From NCBI GenBank assembly GCA_015256945.1, contig JABZLB010000007.1:1-64000 (forward strand): a stretch of DNA of 64,000 bases. Direction: 5' to 3'. Shown in pieces: positions 32,454 through 41,185 of this stretch (positions are counted from its first letter, which is position 1; the number at the start of each line of letters is the position of its first letter). This stretch comes from Prevotellaceae bacterium. Lineage in GTDB: Bacteria; Bacteroidota; Bacteroidia; Bacteroidales; Bacteroidaceae. The notes under the pieces were generated by a model, which did no database searches, was not told the DNA's origin, and saw only the letters and a program-made list of their open reading frames with translations. A program made the translations under genes and the position numbers.

Positions 32454-32475
32454 TAAAATAACAATAAATATTGTG

Positions 32476-34278
32476 CTATTCTTTATTAGAACGCTTGCGT
32501 TCTGTATGATCAAGGATAATCTTTCGGATGCGAAGGTTCTTGGGTGTAACCTCAACCAGCTCGTCTTCCTTAATATATTCGAGCATCTCTTCGAGGCTCA
32601 TGATAGTCTTTGGTATAATACGGGCCTTGTCATCTGAACCTGAAGCACGCACGTTGGTGAGTTGTTTTGCCTTGCATACGTTCACAACGAGGTCGAGTTC
32701 GTGTATGTGTTCGCCCACAACCTGACCGGCATAGACGTCTTCTCCCGGGTCAATGAAGAAGCGACCACGGTCTTGCAGCTTGTCAATGGCATAAGCAAAA
32801 GCATTACCTGTGTCCATAGAAACCATGGAACCATTTGAGCGACGGCTTATCTCTCCTTTGTAAGGCTGGTACTCTTTATAGCGGTGAGCCATGATGGCTT
32901 CGCCCTGAGAGGCAGTCAATACATTCGTACGGAGACCGATAATACCGCGTGAAGGAATATCAAATGTGATGTTAACACGATCACCTTCAGTCTCCATGCC
33001 AGTCATTTCACCCTTACGACGCGTTACCATATCAACCATTTTGCTCGAATAATCGGTTGGAACGTTGATATCAAGCTCCTCAATAGGCTCACACTTCTGA
33101 CCGTCAATTTCTTTGTAAATAACTTGTGGCTGCCCGACCTGAAGCTCATATCCTTCACGACGCATGGTTTCAATGAGTACAGAAAGGTGCAGAACGCCAC
33201 GGCCTTTTACTATCCATCGGTCGGTATATCCTTCGACAGGTTCTACCCGCAAGGCAATATTCTTCTCAAGTTCCTTTTGTAAACGGTCACCGATTTGGCG
33301 GGAAGTACAGAACTTTCCTTCCTTTCCGAAGAACGGACTATCGTTTACCATAAAGAGCATACTCATGGTAGGTTCGTCAACTGCTATCGTAGGTAGTGCT
33401 TCAGGCTCCTCAAAATCGGAGATGGTATCGCCGATTTCGAAGCGTTCCAGGCCTACAACTGCGCAAATATCACCGCTACTTACTTCATCAATACGGCGAT
33501 GGGTAATGCCCTCAAAAGTGTGAAGCTCTTTAATTTGTTCCTTTTCCATCGTTCCATCACGATGGCAAATGGTAACCTTCATACCGTCTTTCAACGTACC
33601 TCTGTGTACTCTTCCTACCGCAATACGGCCGGTATAGTTACTGTAATCAAGCGATGTGATAAGCATTTGAGGCTTACCATCTATGTGCTTTGGCGCCGGT
33701 ATGGCCTCAAGAATCTGGTCTAAAAGGAAATCGATATTATCGGTAGGCTTGCTGAAATCAGGTCCCATCCATCCATTTTTAGCCGAGCCATATACAACGG
33801 GAAAGTCGAGTTGGTCTTCCGTTGCGCCCAAATCGCACATCAAATCAAACACCATTTCATATACCTGTTCAGGGCGACAGTTGGGCTTATCCACCTTATT
33901 AACGACAACAATAGGCTTTAATCCTATCTTCAATGCTTTTTGAAGCACGAAACGTGTTTGTGGCATCGGGCCTTCAAAAGCGTCAACAAGCAGCAGACAA
34001 CCGTCGGCCATGTTGAGCACTCGTTCCACTTCGCCACCGAAATCAGAGTGTCCTGGGGTATCAAGTATATTGATTTTTACACCTTTCCATGTAATGGAAA
34101 CGTTCTTAGATAATATAGTTATCCCGCGCTCACGCTCTAAATCGTTGGAGTCTAACACCTCTCCGCTGTTGTCTTGGCCGTCTCGAAACAGTTTTCCTGC
34201 GAGCATCATCTTGTCAACCAACGTTGTTTTTCCGTGGTCAACGTGTGCAATTACTGCGATATTACGAATGTCCTGCAT
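32476..34278 (-). CDS. typA: Ribosome-associated GTPase TypA/BipA
   Basis: A 600 aa translational GTPase that binds the ribosome and helps 50S assembly and stress adaptation. The G-domain motifs are AHVDHGKT (11-18), LDTPGHSDF (about 72-80) and NKVDKPNC (about 126-133). The EF-G-like domains III and V and the BipA-specific C-terminal domain follow (VLHLSVLIETMRREGYE; then GIIGLRTNVLTASQGEAI). The length is normal for the family. It is a single-gene unit with its own promoter and a strong terminator. Confidence 0.97.
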   Translation of the reverse strand: MQDIRNIAVIAHVDHGKTTLVDKMMLAGKLFRDGQDNSGEVLDSNDLERERGITILSKNVSITWKGVKINILDTPGHSDFGGEVERVLNMADGCLLLVDAFEGPMPQTRFVLQKALKIGLKPIVVVNKVDKPNCRPEQVYEMVFDLMCDLGATEDQLDFPVVYGSAKNGWMGPDFSKPTDNIDFLLDQILEAIPAPKHIDGKPQMLITSLDYSNYTGRIAVGRVHRGTLKDGMKVTICHRDGTMEKEQIKELHTFEGITHRRIDEVSSGDICAVVGLERFEIGDTISDFEEPEALPTIAVDEPTMSMLFMVNDSPFFGKEGKFCTSRQIGDRLQKELEKNIALRVEPVEGYTDRWIVKGRGVLHLSVLIETMRREGYELQVGQPQVIYKEIDGQKCEPIEELDINVPTDYSSKMVDMVTRRKGEMTGMETEGDRVNITFDIPSRGIIGLRTNVLTASQGEAIMAHRYKEYQPYKGEISRRSNGSMVSMDTGNAFAYAIDKLQDRGRFFIDPGEDVYAGQVVGEHIHELDLVVNVCKAKQLTNVRASGSDDKARIIPKTIMSLEEMLEYIKEDELVEVTPKNLRIRKIILDHTERKRSNKE

Positions 34279-34316
34279 TACTTTACCTTAAATATCTATG
34301 CTAACTAATTTGGCTG

Positions 34317-34324
34317 CAAAATTA
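34317..34324 (-). promoter_or_regulatory. typA promoter -7 element
   Basis: TAATTTTG on the minus strand (34324 down to 34317), about 38 bp before the typA ATG. Confidence 0.6.
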
Positions 34325-34367
34325 CAAAAAATATCGTGAACATGCGGGCTATATATAATCTTTTTAG

Positions 34368-34375
34368 TAACTTTG
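34368..34375 (+). promoter_or_regulatory. rpsO promoter -7 element
   Basis: TAACTTTG at 34368-34375. It predicts a leader of about 105 nt before rpsO, long enough to hold an S15 autoregulatory structure, although no specific known fold was recognised. Confidence 0.65.
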
Positions 34376-34486
34376 CAGAGCATTTCCGGAGAATCTGGGG
34401 CATTTGATGCCGTAAATAGTTGTGATTAAGGCTATAAGCGACAGAGGAATGTTATTGATGCAACACTTATTAATCAACAAAACAAC

Positions 34487-34756
34487 ATGTATTTAAACAA
34501 GGAAAAGAAGGCTGAAATCTTCACCAAGTTTGGTAAATCAACCACTGATACCGGTTCTGCCGAGAGTCAGATTGCACTGTTTACCTATCGCATTGCGCAC
34601 TTAACCGAGCACGTTAAGGCCAATCACAAGGACTTTGTAACCACTCGTTCTCTTACCCAATTGGTAGGAAAGCGTCGTGCTTTGCTCAATTACCTTTACG
34701 ATCGTGACATTGAACGTTACCGTAGTATCATTAAAGCACTCGGTCTGCGTAAGTAA
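34487..34756 (+). CDS. rpsO: 30S ribosomal protein S15
   Basis: An 89 aa primary 16S rRNA-binding protein of the small-subunit platform. It is recognisable throughout: the N-terminal helix (KKAEIFTKFGKSTTDTGSAE), the loop SQIALFTYRIAHLTEHVK and HKDFVTTRSL, and the C-terminal VGKRRALLNYLYDRDIERY block. It is a single gene between a promoter and a perfect 13-bp terminator. Confidence 0.98.
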   Translation: MYLNKEKKAEIFTKFGKSTTDTGSAESQIALFTYRIAHLTEHVKANHKDFVTTRSLTQLVGKRRALLNYLYDRDIERYRSIIKALGLRK

Positions 34757-34780
34757 ATCACAGCCTGACAAAAGTATAAA

Positions 34781-34812
34781 AGAAGCCTCGCAACATTGCG
34801 AGGCTTCTTCAT
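34781..34812 (+). terminator. rpsO terminator
   Basis: Perfect 13-bp stem, left arm 34781-34793 and right arm 34796-34808, with a two-base gap at the apex and a T-rich tail. Confidence 0.85.
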
Positions 34813-34836
34813 TTATAGCAATTTTCGAAGATCACC

Positions 34837-34930
34837 ATTCTGATTTTTGCTTATCCTTATTCTGATTTCTGCCTGCCTTTATTCTAATTTTTACCCAACC
34901 TTATTCTGCTCCTTACTTAACCTTATTGAA
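34837..34930. repeat. 22-bp tandem array, 4 units plus partial
   Basis: Units starting ATTCTGATTT or a close variant begin at 34837, 34859, 34881, 34903 and (partial) 34925, exactly 22 bp apart, each ending in CCTT or CTTT. The array lies in the convergent gap between rpsO and folK, after the rpsO terminator. Confidence 0.92.
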
Positions 34931-34950
34931 TAATTTGCATGTCTCCGTTA

Positions 34951-35430
34951 TTATTTCGTGAATACCTTATTTAATATAATGCGCAAATCTTCATCGTTTT
35001 TTGCAATTTCCTGCAACGGATTTATGACGAATTCACGTTCTTTCATGTGTGGATGTGGGATTTTAAGATCAGGCTCATCAATTGTAAGGTCATCGTAAAG
35101 CAATATATCAATATCAATGATTCGGTCGTGATATACGCCACCTTTCGATTTATTCACACGTCCCATATCACATTCTATCTTCTGCGTTACAGCCAAAACC
35201 TGACGCGGATTTAATTTTGTTTCGCAACAAACACACGCATTTATAAACTTGTTAGGCGAATAAAAACCCCAGGGAACTGTCTCTATCATCGACGATTCAC
35301 ATCTTATCTTCCCTACCCTCTCCTCCAATAAGTCAAGAGCTTCGCGAATAAGACGCTTACGGTTTCCGATGTTCGAGCCTAAGCTAAAGAACACCAAATG
35401 GCATGCTTCCAGATTATTTTCAACCATCAA
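34951..35430 (-). CDS. folK: 6-hydroxymethyl-7,8-dihydropterin pyrophosphokinase
   Basis: Transfers pyrophosphate from ATP to hydroxymethyl-dihydropterin in folate synthesis. The 159 aa protein has SLGSNIGNRKRLIREALDLL (about 16-35), FINACVCCETKLNPRQVL (about 62-79), the RIIDIDILLYDD metal- and ATP-binding block (about 102-113) and IPHPHMKEREFVINPL (about 123-138). It is the last gene of the ftsX-to-folK operon, 17 bp after queA. Confidence 0.95.
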   Translation of the reverse strand: MMVENNLEACHLVFFSLGSNIGNRKRLIREALDLLEERVGKIRCESSMIETVPWGFYSPNKFINACVCCETKLNPRQVLAVTQKIECDMGRVNKSKGGVYHDRIIDIDILLYDDLTIDEPDLKIPHPHMKEREFVINPLQEIAKNDEDLRIILNKVFTK

Positions 35431-35447
35431 TATGGCTTTAAGCTGAA

Positions 35448-36641
35448 CTAATCAACTATAAGTAGTGAGTCGCCAAAGCAACCAAACTTATACCCGTGCT
35501 TCACAGCGAGGTCATAACACTCCATTACAGCTTCATAGCCACCGAAGGCAGCGGTCGACATTAACAGCGTAGACTCTGGATGATAGAAGTTTGCAACCAT
35601 CGAATCGGCGAGGCCAAAGTTATACGGTGGAAAAATAAACTTACTTGTCCACCCGTTATATTCTTTCAGCATACCATCGGTACCCACAGCCGTTTCGGTT
35701 GCTTTCGCCACGCTTGTACCTACTGCACACACATGGTGCCCGGCCTTTTTTGCCCGGTTTACAATCTCACAGGCCTCCTTTTCTATCAGCATTTGCTCCG
35801 AATCCATTTTGTGTTTGGTAAGATCTTCCACCTCAATGGGTGAGAAATTACTTAGTCCACAGTGCAGGGTTACGAAAGCCGAGTTAATACCTTTAATCTC
35901 CATGCGCTTCATTAACTCACGCGAAAAGTGAAGTCCTGTGGCAGGAGCTGTTACCGCTCCTTCTTTACGGGCAAAGATACACTGGAAGTTTTCCATGTCC
36001 TCGGCGGTGGCATGCGAATGCACGTGCATGCCATGCATCTCCGGATTTTCAGGGCGTCCGTTCAGGATATAAGCAGGAAGCGGAGCCTCGCCCAGCGCAA
36101 ACAGGTCGCGTTTAAACTGTTCATGGTCGCAATCGTAAAGGAAACGTAGTGAGCGTCCGCGGCTTGTGGTATTGTCATAAACCTCTGCAACCATTGTCCC
36201 TACCTCGTCAAAGAAGAGCTTGTTGCCAATACGAATCTTACGTGCAGGCTCTACAAGCACATCCCAGAGATGCGTTTCTTCGTTCAGTTCGCGCAGAATA
36301 AACACCTCTATCTTGGCATCGGTCTTCTCCTTTGTACCGTAAAGCCGGGCAGGAAACACTTTTGTATCGTTAAAAATAAAGGTATCGCCTTCGTCAAAAT
36401 AGTCGATAATGTTACGGAAATCAAGATACTCTCCTTCAACGGGATTGCCCTTTTCATCCTTACGAAACATCTCTATCTCGCCTGTTGTACGATGTAAAAC
36501 CATCAGTCGCGACTCGTCACGACGTGTCACTCTGAACGTTTCCTTCGTTCCATCATCGTTTATAAACTCGCGCTCAAAGCTGTGAGGATACAGCGCCACC
36601 AGCTCCTGGGGCAGTTTAAACTTAAATTGCGATAACTTCAT
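35448..36641 (-). CDS. queA: S-adenosylmethionine:tRNA ribosyltransferase-isomerase
   Basis: Builds epoxyqueuosine on tRNA by transferring and isomerising the ribosyl part of S-adenosylmethionine. Family blocks seen in 397 aa are TFIFNDTKVFPARLYG (about 87-102), AVTAPATGLHFS (about 229-240), VTLHCGLSNFSPIEVEDL (about 256-273) and NFYHPESTLLMSTAAFGGYE (about 350-369). The protein carries an insertion near residues 27-70 relative to E. coli QueA. It starts 14 bp after truB. The last step of queuosine formation (QueG or QueH) is not encoded here. Confidence 0.96.
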   Translation of the reverse strand: MKLSQFKFKLPQELVALYPHSFEREFINDDGTKETFRVTRRDESRLMVLHRTTGEIEMFRKDEKGNPVEGEYLDFRNIIDYFDEGDTFIFNDTKVFPARLYGTKEKTDAKIEVFILRELNEETHLWDVLVEPARKIRIGNKLFFDEVGTMVAEVYDNTTSRGRSLRFLYDCDHEQFKRDLFALGEAPLPAYILNGRPENPEMHGMHVHSHATAEDMENFQCIFARKEGAVTAPATGLHFSRELMKRMEIKGINSAFVTLHCGLSNFSPIEVEDLTKHKMDSEQMLIEKEACEIVNRAKKAGHHVCAVGTSVAKATETAVGTDGMLKEYNGWTSKFIFPPYNFGLADSMVANFYHPESTLLMSTAAFGGYEAVMECYDLAVKHGYKFGCFGDSLLIVD

Positions 36642-36655
36642 ATTTTCTTTTCCTT

Positions 36656-37405
36656 TCAGTTTTTCAAATGATTTTCTTTTGTCGCCTCAGGCATATCTCC
36701 CGGAGATGATGGCGTTACGTTTGCATCAAGCCACTCCTGAAAGTGGTCGTAATCAATACAATCGGCTATCGAATAGCTTCCTGTTCGCGTGCGTCGTAAG
36801 GCTGTAAGATAGGCGCCACTGTTCAAAGCACGTCCAATATCGCGTGCAAGGGCACGAATATATGTACCTTTTCCACATATCACGCGAATGGAAAGCTGCA
36901 TTTTTTCTGCATCAAAGGCTGTCAGTTCTATCTCATCTATATGGATATTTTTTGCCTTAAGCTGCACACTTTCGCCGTTACGGCGCAAGCGGTATGAGCG
37001 TTCACCATCAATTTTACAAGCACTGTATGTAGGAGGCACCTGTTCAATGTCGCCCACAAACTGTTTCAGAACCGCTTCTATCGTTTCGCGACTGATATGT
37101 TCCGTGGGAAAAATGTGGTTCACTTCGTGCTCCATATCATAGCTGTCGGTGGTGGCACCCAGCTGCAAGGTAGCCTTATATTCCTTTGAATGGCTCTGCA
37201 ACTGTTCTATTTGTTTGGTACACCGGCCCGTACACAGTATAAGAACGCCCGTTGCCAACGGGTCTAATGTGCCTGCATGCCCAACCTTAACCTTCTGTCC
37301 CAAGTGGTGAGAGAGCAGATAACGAATATGTGCAAGCGCACCGAAACTGGACATACGGTAGGGTTTGTCAATCGCAATAATTTCGCCTTGCAGGAAGTTC
37401 ATCAA
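36656..37405 (-). CDS. truB: tRNA pseudouridine-55 synthase
   Basis: Converts U55 of the tRNA T-loop to pseudouridine. The 249 aa protein has the catalytic motif GHAGTLDPLATGVL with Asp48, a KEYKATLQLGATTDSYD block (about 69-85), GTYIRALARDIG (about 183-194) and GAYLTALRRTRTGSYSI. It overlaps the end of uppP by four bases, so the two are translationally coupled. Confidence 0.97.
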   Translation of the reverse strand: MMNFLQGEIIAIDKPYRMSSFGALAHIRYLLSHHLGQKVKVGHAGTLDPLATGVLILCTGRCTKQIEQLQSHSKEYKATLQLGATTDSYDMEHEVNHIFPTEHISRETIEAVLKQFVGDIEQVPPTYSACKIDGERSYRLRRNGESVQLKAKNIHIDEIELTAFDAEKMQLSIRVICGKGTYIRALARDIGRALNSGAYLTALRRTRTGSYSIADCIDYDHFQEWLDANVTPSSPGDMPEATKENHLKN

Positions 37406-38274
37406 TCAAACATTACAAGTGAATGGCCCGTTAACAGCAATATAAGGATAACAATACCTACAATTATACGATACCATCCGAACAGTTTAAAACCGTATTT
37501 AGTGAGAAAACCAACAAACCATTTCATGGCAAGCAGCGCCACAACAAAGGCTACAACACTGCCTGTAAGCAATAATATCAGGTTGTCGGCGGTGGCCCAC
37601 GACCCTCCTACGGCTTCTTTGCCGATAAAAAGCTGCAATAAATCAAGCCCCGTTGCAGCGGCCATTGTCGGCACTGCCAGGAAAAACGAGAACTCAGCGG
37701 CCCGTTTACGCGTAAGCTTTTGCGACATACCACCTACAATAGTGGCCATAGAACGGCTTACACCAGGTATCATTGACACACTCTGTATAACGCCAATCCA
37801 GAACGCGCGTTTTGTAGTCACCTCGTTTTCGTCGCGTCCTTTATTGAATATTGAATCGCAGAACAGCATAAAAATGCCTCCCAACACCAGCATAACAGGC
37901 ACTACCCATATAGCTATCTGCGGATTAAGCAGGCGGTCGACAATTGGTTTCTTAATGAAAAAACCTATTATAGCCGTAGGCACAAAGGCTACAAACAGCA
38001 GCCAGTAAAAGCTGAACTTATGCCTGAAACGCTGCCATGGTGTGCTCCCTGTGGGGGCAGGCGTATGGTTTAAGCTGAAAAAGCGGTTCCAATAAAGCAC
38101 TACTACCGACAGAATTGCACCAAACTGTATAATCACCGTAAATGCTCTTACAAAATCAGAATTTTGTACACCCAGCAGATTTTCGGCAATCAGCATGTGC
38201 CCTGTCGACGATACGGGAAGAAACTCAGTAAGTCCTTCCACTATGGCTATGATGATAGTTTGCAGTAATGTCAT
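37402..38274 (-). CDS. uppP: Undecaprenyl-diphosphatase
   Basis: Inner-membrane enzyme that dephosphorylates undecaprenyl diphosphate, recycling the lipid carrier for peptidoglycan and surface glycans; overexpression of the family gives bacitracin resistance. It has 290 aa with about eight helices. The two signature regions are EGLTEFLPVSSTGHMLI (about 13-29) and MIPGVSRSMATIVGGM (about 167-182), which together hold the catalytic Glu, Ser and Arg residues. It lies 12 bp after the DUF3098 gene and overlaps truB. Confidence 0.97.
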   Translation of the reverse strand: MTLLQTIIIAIVEGLTEFLPVSSTGHMLIAENLLGVQNSDFVRAFTVIIQFGAILSVVVLYWNRFFSLNHTPAPTGSTPWQRFRHKFSFYWLLFVAFVPTAIIGFFIKKPIVDRLLNPQIAIWVVPVMLVLGGIFMLFCDSIFNKGRDENEVTTKRAFWIGVIQSVSMIPGVSRSMATIVGGMSQKLTRKRAAEFSFFLAVPTMAAATGLDLLQLFIGKEAVGGSWATADNLILLLTGSVVAFVVALLAMKWFVGFLTKYGFKLFGWYRIIVGIVILILLLTGHSLVMFD

Positions 38275-38286
38275 CGCCGTGCCGTA

Positions 38287-38577
38287 TTATTTTGAAGCTG
38301 TTTCTTCTGTTTTCCCGGCAGCATGAGCCTGCTCTTCCGGTGTTTCGGCAACGTCATCCTTAGGTTTACGCACAACTGCATAAATCATAGATATGAAGCC
38401 CAGGAACGTAACCACGGGAGCTACCTTAATGCGACGGAAGCTGAAAATATCAGGATTGTAGGCCTGTTCTGTTGAGCCTGCACCGCTCATCAGTATAAAC
38501 CCTGCTACAACAATTGCGAAACCTATACCCAATAATATAAAATTGGTACGGTCAAAAGCTAAATTTTTCTTATCCAT
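38287..38577 (-). CDS. DUF3098 small membrane protein
   Basis: A 96 aa protein with two hydrophobic helices (about 12-30 and 51-68) joined by the conserved loop with YNPDIFSFRRIKVAP, and a charged C-terminal tail (AETPEEQAHAAGKTEETASK). This is the Bacteroidota DUF3098 family, which lies between ftsX and uppP in many genomes. Its function is unknown; the conserved neighbourhood suggests a role in envelope synthesis or division. Confidence 0.88.
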   Translation of the reverse strand: MDKKNLAFDRTNFILLGIGFAIVVAGFILMSGAGSTEQAYNPDIFSFRRIKVAPVVTFLGFISMIYAVVRKPKDDVAETPEEQAHAAGKTEETASK

Positions 38578-38633
38578 TATTATATAATATAACGGCTTTC
38601 GGCACAGAACATTGTATGCCGTAAGCCCTAACC

Positions 38634-39518
38634 TTAAATCTGATACAGTTCACCGGCCTTCATTCGCAGGAATTTATTTACCGATATATTGGCGCAGATA
38701 CCTGTGATAACAATGCCAAACAGAAATACAGAACCCGCTGTAACAGCCATCTCCCGCCAGGTAACGATGGTTAATATCTCCGGCTGGTTACAATAAAGAG
38801 CATATAACCCTGCCGCCAGAACGCCGCAGGCTATCAGAGCTGCCAGCATACCCGTTACCACTGCACGTCGTATAAACGGTGCCCTTATAAAGCTCCACGA
38901 CGCACCTACAAGCTTCATTGTATGTATGGAAAAGCGGCGGGCGAAGATGCTTAGGCGCACCGTGTTGTTAATTAATGAGAACGATATAAAGGTAAGCAGC
39001 GCGGCAAGCACGAGCAGCGAAATGCCTATCCTGGCCAGATTACGGTTTAAAGCTTCAACAAGACCTTTCTGATAGTTGATGTCTGACACCTTAGGGTACT
39101 TCTTTAAATCGGCTGAAATCCAGGTCAAACTGTCGTTATTGGCATAATCGCTCGTCAGCGTGAGCACGATTGATGAGGGAAAAGGGTTCACGCCATCGGT
39201 AAATTCGGCCGGGTTAGTGCCCATTGTGCGGGTAGCTTCGGCCAGTGCCTGCTGCTTGCTGATAAACTGAATGCTTCGGATATACGGCTTATCCAGCAGG
39301 CTTTTATATACGGTTTGTGCCTCAGCATCAGACATATCCTGATCCATCAGCATCGTAACCTCGAGGTTTTCCTTGAAATGGGCTGCCAAATTACGGCCCG
39401 TAAGTGTACTGAAAACAATAAGTCCAAGCAGAACAAGCACCATGGCAGTGCTGATACAAAGCGTCACAGACTGCAACCGTCCTGACTGTCGGGTTGCCCT
39501 GATATGTTTCTTTCCCAT
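38634..39518 (-). CDS. ftsX: Cell-division protein FtsX (permease-like)
   Basis: Partner of the ATPase FtsE; together they sense or activate periplasmic peptidoglycan hydrolases at the division site. The 294 aa protein has a cytoplasmic N-terminus, one helix (about 25-45), a periplasmic domain (about 46-155, with LEVTMLMDQDMSDAEAQ) and three C-terminal helices with the FtsX signature FSIHTMKLVGASWSFIR (about 199-215). The frame could begin 18 codons earlier, but that start lies upstream of a good promoter, so MGKKHIRATRQ is chosen. ftsE is not adjacent. Confidence 0.93.
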   Translation of the reverse strand: MGKKHIRATRQSGRLQSVTLCISTAMVLVLLGLIVFSTLTGRNLAAHFKENLEVTMLMDQDMSDAEAQTVYKSLLDKPYIRSIQFISKQQALAEATRTMGTNPAEFTDGVNPFPSSIVLTLTSDYANNDSLTWISADLKKYPKVSDINYQKGLVEALNRNLARIGISLLVLAALLTFISFSLINNTVRLSIFARRFSIHTMKLVGASWSFIRAPFIRRAVVTGMLAALIACGVLAAGLYALYCNQPEILTIVTWREMAVTAGSVFLFGIVITGICANISVNKFLRMKAGELYQI

Positions 39519-39551
39519 TATAAAATTGGCTATAATCGTGCGAACTTCATG

Positions 39552-39583
39552 CAAAAGTAACAAATTAATCATATAACAACAAC
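39552..39583 (-). promoter_or_regulatory. Promoter of the ftsX-to-folK operon
   Basis: On the minus strand TTG (39583-39581), about 21 bp, then TACTTTTG (39559 down to 39552). The six genes down to folK follow with gaps of 12 to 56 bp or overlaps and no internal terminator seen. Confidence 0.72.
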
Positions 39584-39643
39584 CCTTTAACGTGCATTAA
39601 CCAAATAACCGTAAACGCCATACGGCCTTATATGCTTTTTTGT

Positions 39644-39651
39644 TATCTTTG
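39644..39651 (+). promoter_or_regulatory. Radical SAM gene promoter -7 element
   Basis: TATCTTTG at 39644-39651, 36 bp before the ATG. Confidence 0.6.
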
Positions 39652-39687
39652 CCGCAAATTAATGCAGAAAACTGAAAATTACGCAAT

Positions 39688-40455
39688 ATGAGCACCATCA
39701 TTTACCCCAGCCCGATATACGGTCCTGTGCATAGCCGCCGCCTCGGACTAAGTTTAGGCATAAACCTTATGCCGGCAGACGGCAAGATTTGCACTTTCGA
39801 CTGCCTTTATTGTGAGTGTGGTTTCAACGCCGAAAGGCGCACAAGGTCGGCCTATCCCACCCGTGAGGCTGTGGCCGAAGCCCTCGAACGCCAGCTCATT
39901 GCGATGCACAACGAGGGTCAACACCCCGATGTGCTTACCTTTGCAGGCAACGGAGAGCCTACAAGCAACCCTCATTTTGCGGGTATTATCGACGATACCG
40001 TACGACTTCGCAACCGCTGGTGTCCCGGAGCTAAGATTAGTGTGCTGAGCAATTCAACCTTTACGGGGCGGAAAGATATACGGGAAGCCCTGATGAAAGT
40101 TGACAATAACATCCTGAAACTCGACACCGTTGACAACGAATACATACGGCGTGTTGACCGCCCTGTGCAGCCATCGTACGATGTCAGGAAAATCATTGAG
40201 AACCTCAAATGGTTCAAAGGGCACGTCATTGTTCAAACCATGTTCCTCAAAGGCGACGGAACCGACAATACAGGCGAGCAGTATGTGGCACCGTGGATAG
40301 AAGCATTGTGCGACATTAAGCCTCAGAGCGTCATGATATATACCATTGATCGCGAAACACCCGACCTTAAATTGCGCAAGGCTTCGCACGAAGAGCTTGA
40401 CGCAATATGCCAGCGTGTAATCGACGCTGGCATACCTTGTACGGCTTCTTATTAA
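39688..40455 (+). CDS. Radical SAM protein of unknown substrate
   Basis: A 255 aa cytoplasmic iron-sulfur enzyme. The radical SAM cluster motif is CTFDCLYC (Cys35, Cys39, Cys42), followed by another Cys at 44. An LTFAGNGEPTSNPHF segment (about 86-100) corresponds to the SAM-binding GGEP motif. SNSTF, KLDTVDNEYIRRVDRP and the C-terminal YTIDRETPDLKLRKAS blocks match a widespread family of uncharacterised radical SAM proteins. Its terminator appears to lie inside the 3' end of the convergent HU-like gene. Confidence 0.88.
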   Translation: MSTIIYPSPIYGPVHSRRLGLSLGINLMPADGKICTFDCLYCECGFNAERRTRSAYPTREAVAEALERQLIAMHNEGQHPDVLTFAGNGEPTSNPHFAGIIDDTVRLRNRWCPGAKISVLSNSTFTGRKDIREALMKVDNNILKLDTVDNEYIRRVDRPVQPSYDVRKIIENLKWFKGHVIVQTMFLKGDGTDNTGEQYVAPWIEALCDIKPQSVMIYTIDRETPDLKLRKASHEELDAICQRVIDAGIPCTASY

Positions 40456-40486
40456 AGAAACGCATTGCTCAATAAGCTGTAACTTT

Positions 40487-41086
40487 TTACGACAACATAT
40501 AAACCGGTGCATTTTTGTGGCCGGTTTTTTTGATGATACCAGCATCAACAAAATGCCTTAACCATTTACGGGCCGAATAAACAGTAAGCGAAAACTGCAT
40601 CTGCACGGTACGACGTGTCATGGTTCCATGCTGTTTCAGATAGCCGGTAAACGCTGTTTTCATCTCTTCAACGGTGTACCGGCGCGACAGGGTTGTGCCT
40701 TTGAGCCGTATAAAACGGGCTTTCGCGCGCACGGCAACAAGCAAGCCTCTTTCGGGTTTAAACCTGAAACCCCTGACACTCACATAGTTTCCCTTCACCT
40801 TTTCAACAGGTACGTTTCGCGGCAGCCTCACTGAGGCCCTCACTGTAAAATATCCTATACCCGGAAGATAGAAACGGCCACCCTGCGACAAGTCGTGCAA
40901 GGCTGCATCGTATAAGGCCGACAGCACCGCCTCTACATCGCCACCCGTCAGCGAGCAGCTGTGACAAACATCTTCCTTCAGCCTGTCACGAGAGCGCACG
41001 GCGTCGGGAAGCAATCTTACGTAGCGAAGCTCGGCTCCGCCTCCACCGGCATTGCCGATAGAATGTACATCCATTTTAATTGACAT
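40487..41086 (-). CDS. HU-like (HU-HIG) DNA-binding protein with C-terminal winged-helix-like extension
   Basis: The first ~125 of 199 aa resemble the HU/IHF-like domain of Bacteroidota HU-HIG proteins: helical pair, then FYLPGIGYFTVRASVRLPRN (about 92-111) in place of the usual basic arm base. The last ~65 residues (YTVEEMKTAFTGYLKQHGTM, then MQFSLTVYSARKWLRHFVDA and GIIKKTGHKNAPVYML) look like a winged helix ending in the AGIIKKTG wing. It probably binds DNA; its targets are unknown. GC-rich element R5 lies immediately upstream. Confidence 0.72.
   Translation of the reverse strand: MSIKMDVHSIGNAGGGGAELRYVRLLPDAVRSRDRLKEDVCHSCSLTGGDVEAVLSALYDAALHDLSQGGRFYLPGIGYFTVRASVRLPRNVPVEKVKGNYVSVRGFRFKPERGLLVAVRAKARFIRLKGTTLSRRYTVEEMKTAFTGYLKQHGTMTRRTVQMQFSLTVYSARKWLRHFVDAGIIKKTGHKNAPVYMLS
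40501..40531 (+). terminator. Terminator of the radical SAM gene, within the HU-like coding region
   Basis: AAACCGG (40501-40507) pairs with CCGGTTT (40521-40527), followed by a T run to 40531, all on the plus strand. The sequence also encodes the last residues of the convergent HU-like protein. Confidence 0.65.
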
Positions 41087-41116
41087 CGTATTTATTATGA
41101 TTTAAGGTTAACGATG

Positions 41117-41124
41117 CAAAGATA
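41117..41124 (-). promoter_or_regulatory. HU-like gene promoter -7 element
   Basis: TATCTTTG on the minus strand (41124 down to 41117), about 30 bp before the ATG. Confidence 0.6.
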
Positions 41125-41185
41125 ACCACATCACGGCGTAACGGCAACGGCTGCCTGCGTATCTTCTGGTGTTTTTATGCTGAAA

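Larger units (their letters stand above)
32171..32475. other. 305-bp convergent gap filled by a 22-bp array and a terminator
   Basis: Nearly the whole gap between the GSCFA gene and typA is explained by the nine-unit array at 32208-32405 and the perfect hairpin that follows. Confidence 0.85.

Noticed and set aside
37277..38008. 243-codon plus-strand frame
   Set aside because: Antisense to truB and uppP, both secure by motif; composition is Ser/Thr/Ile-rich as expected of a shadow frame.
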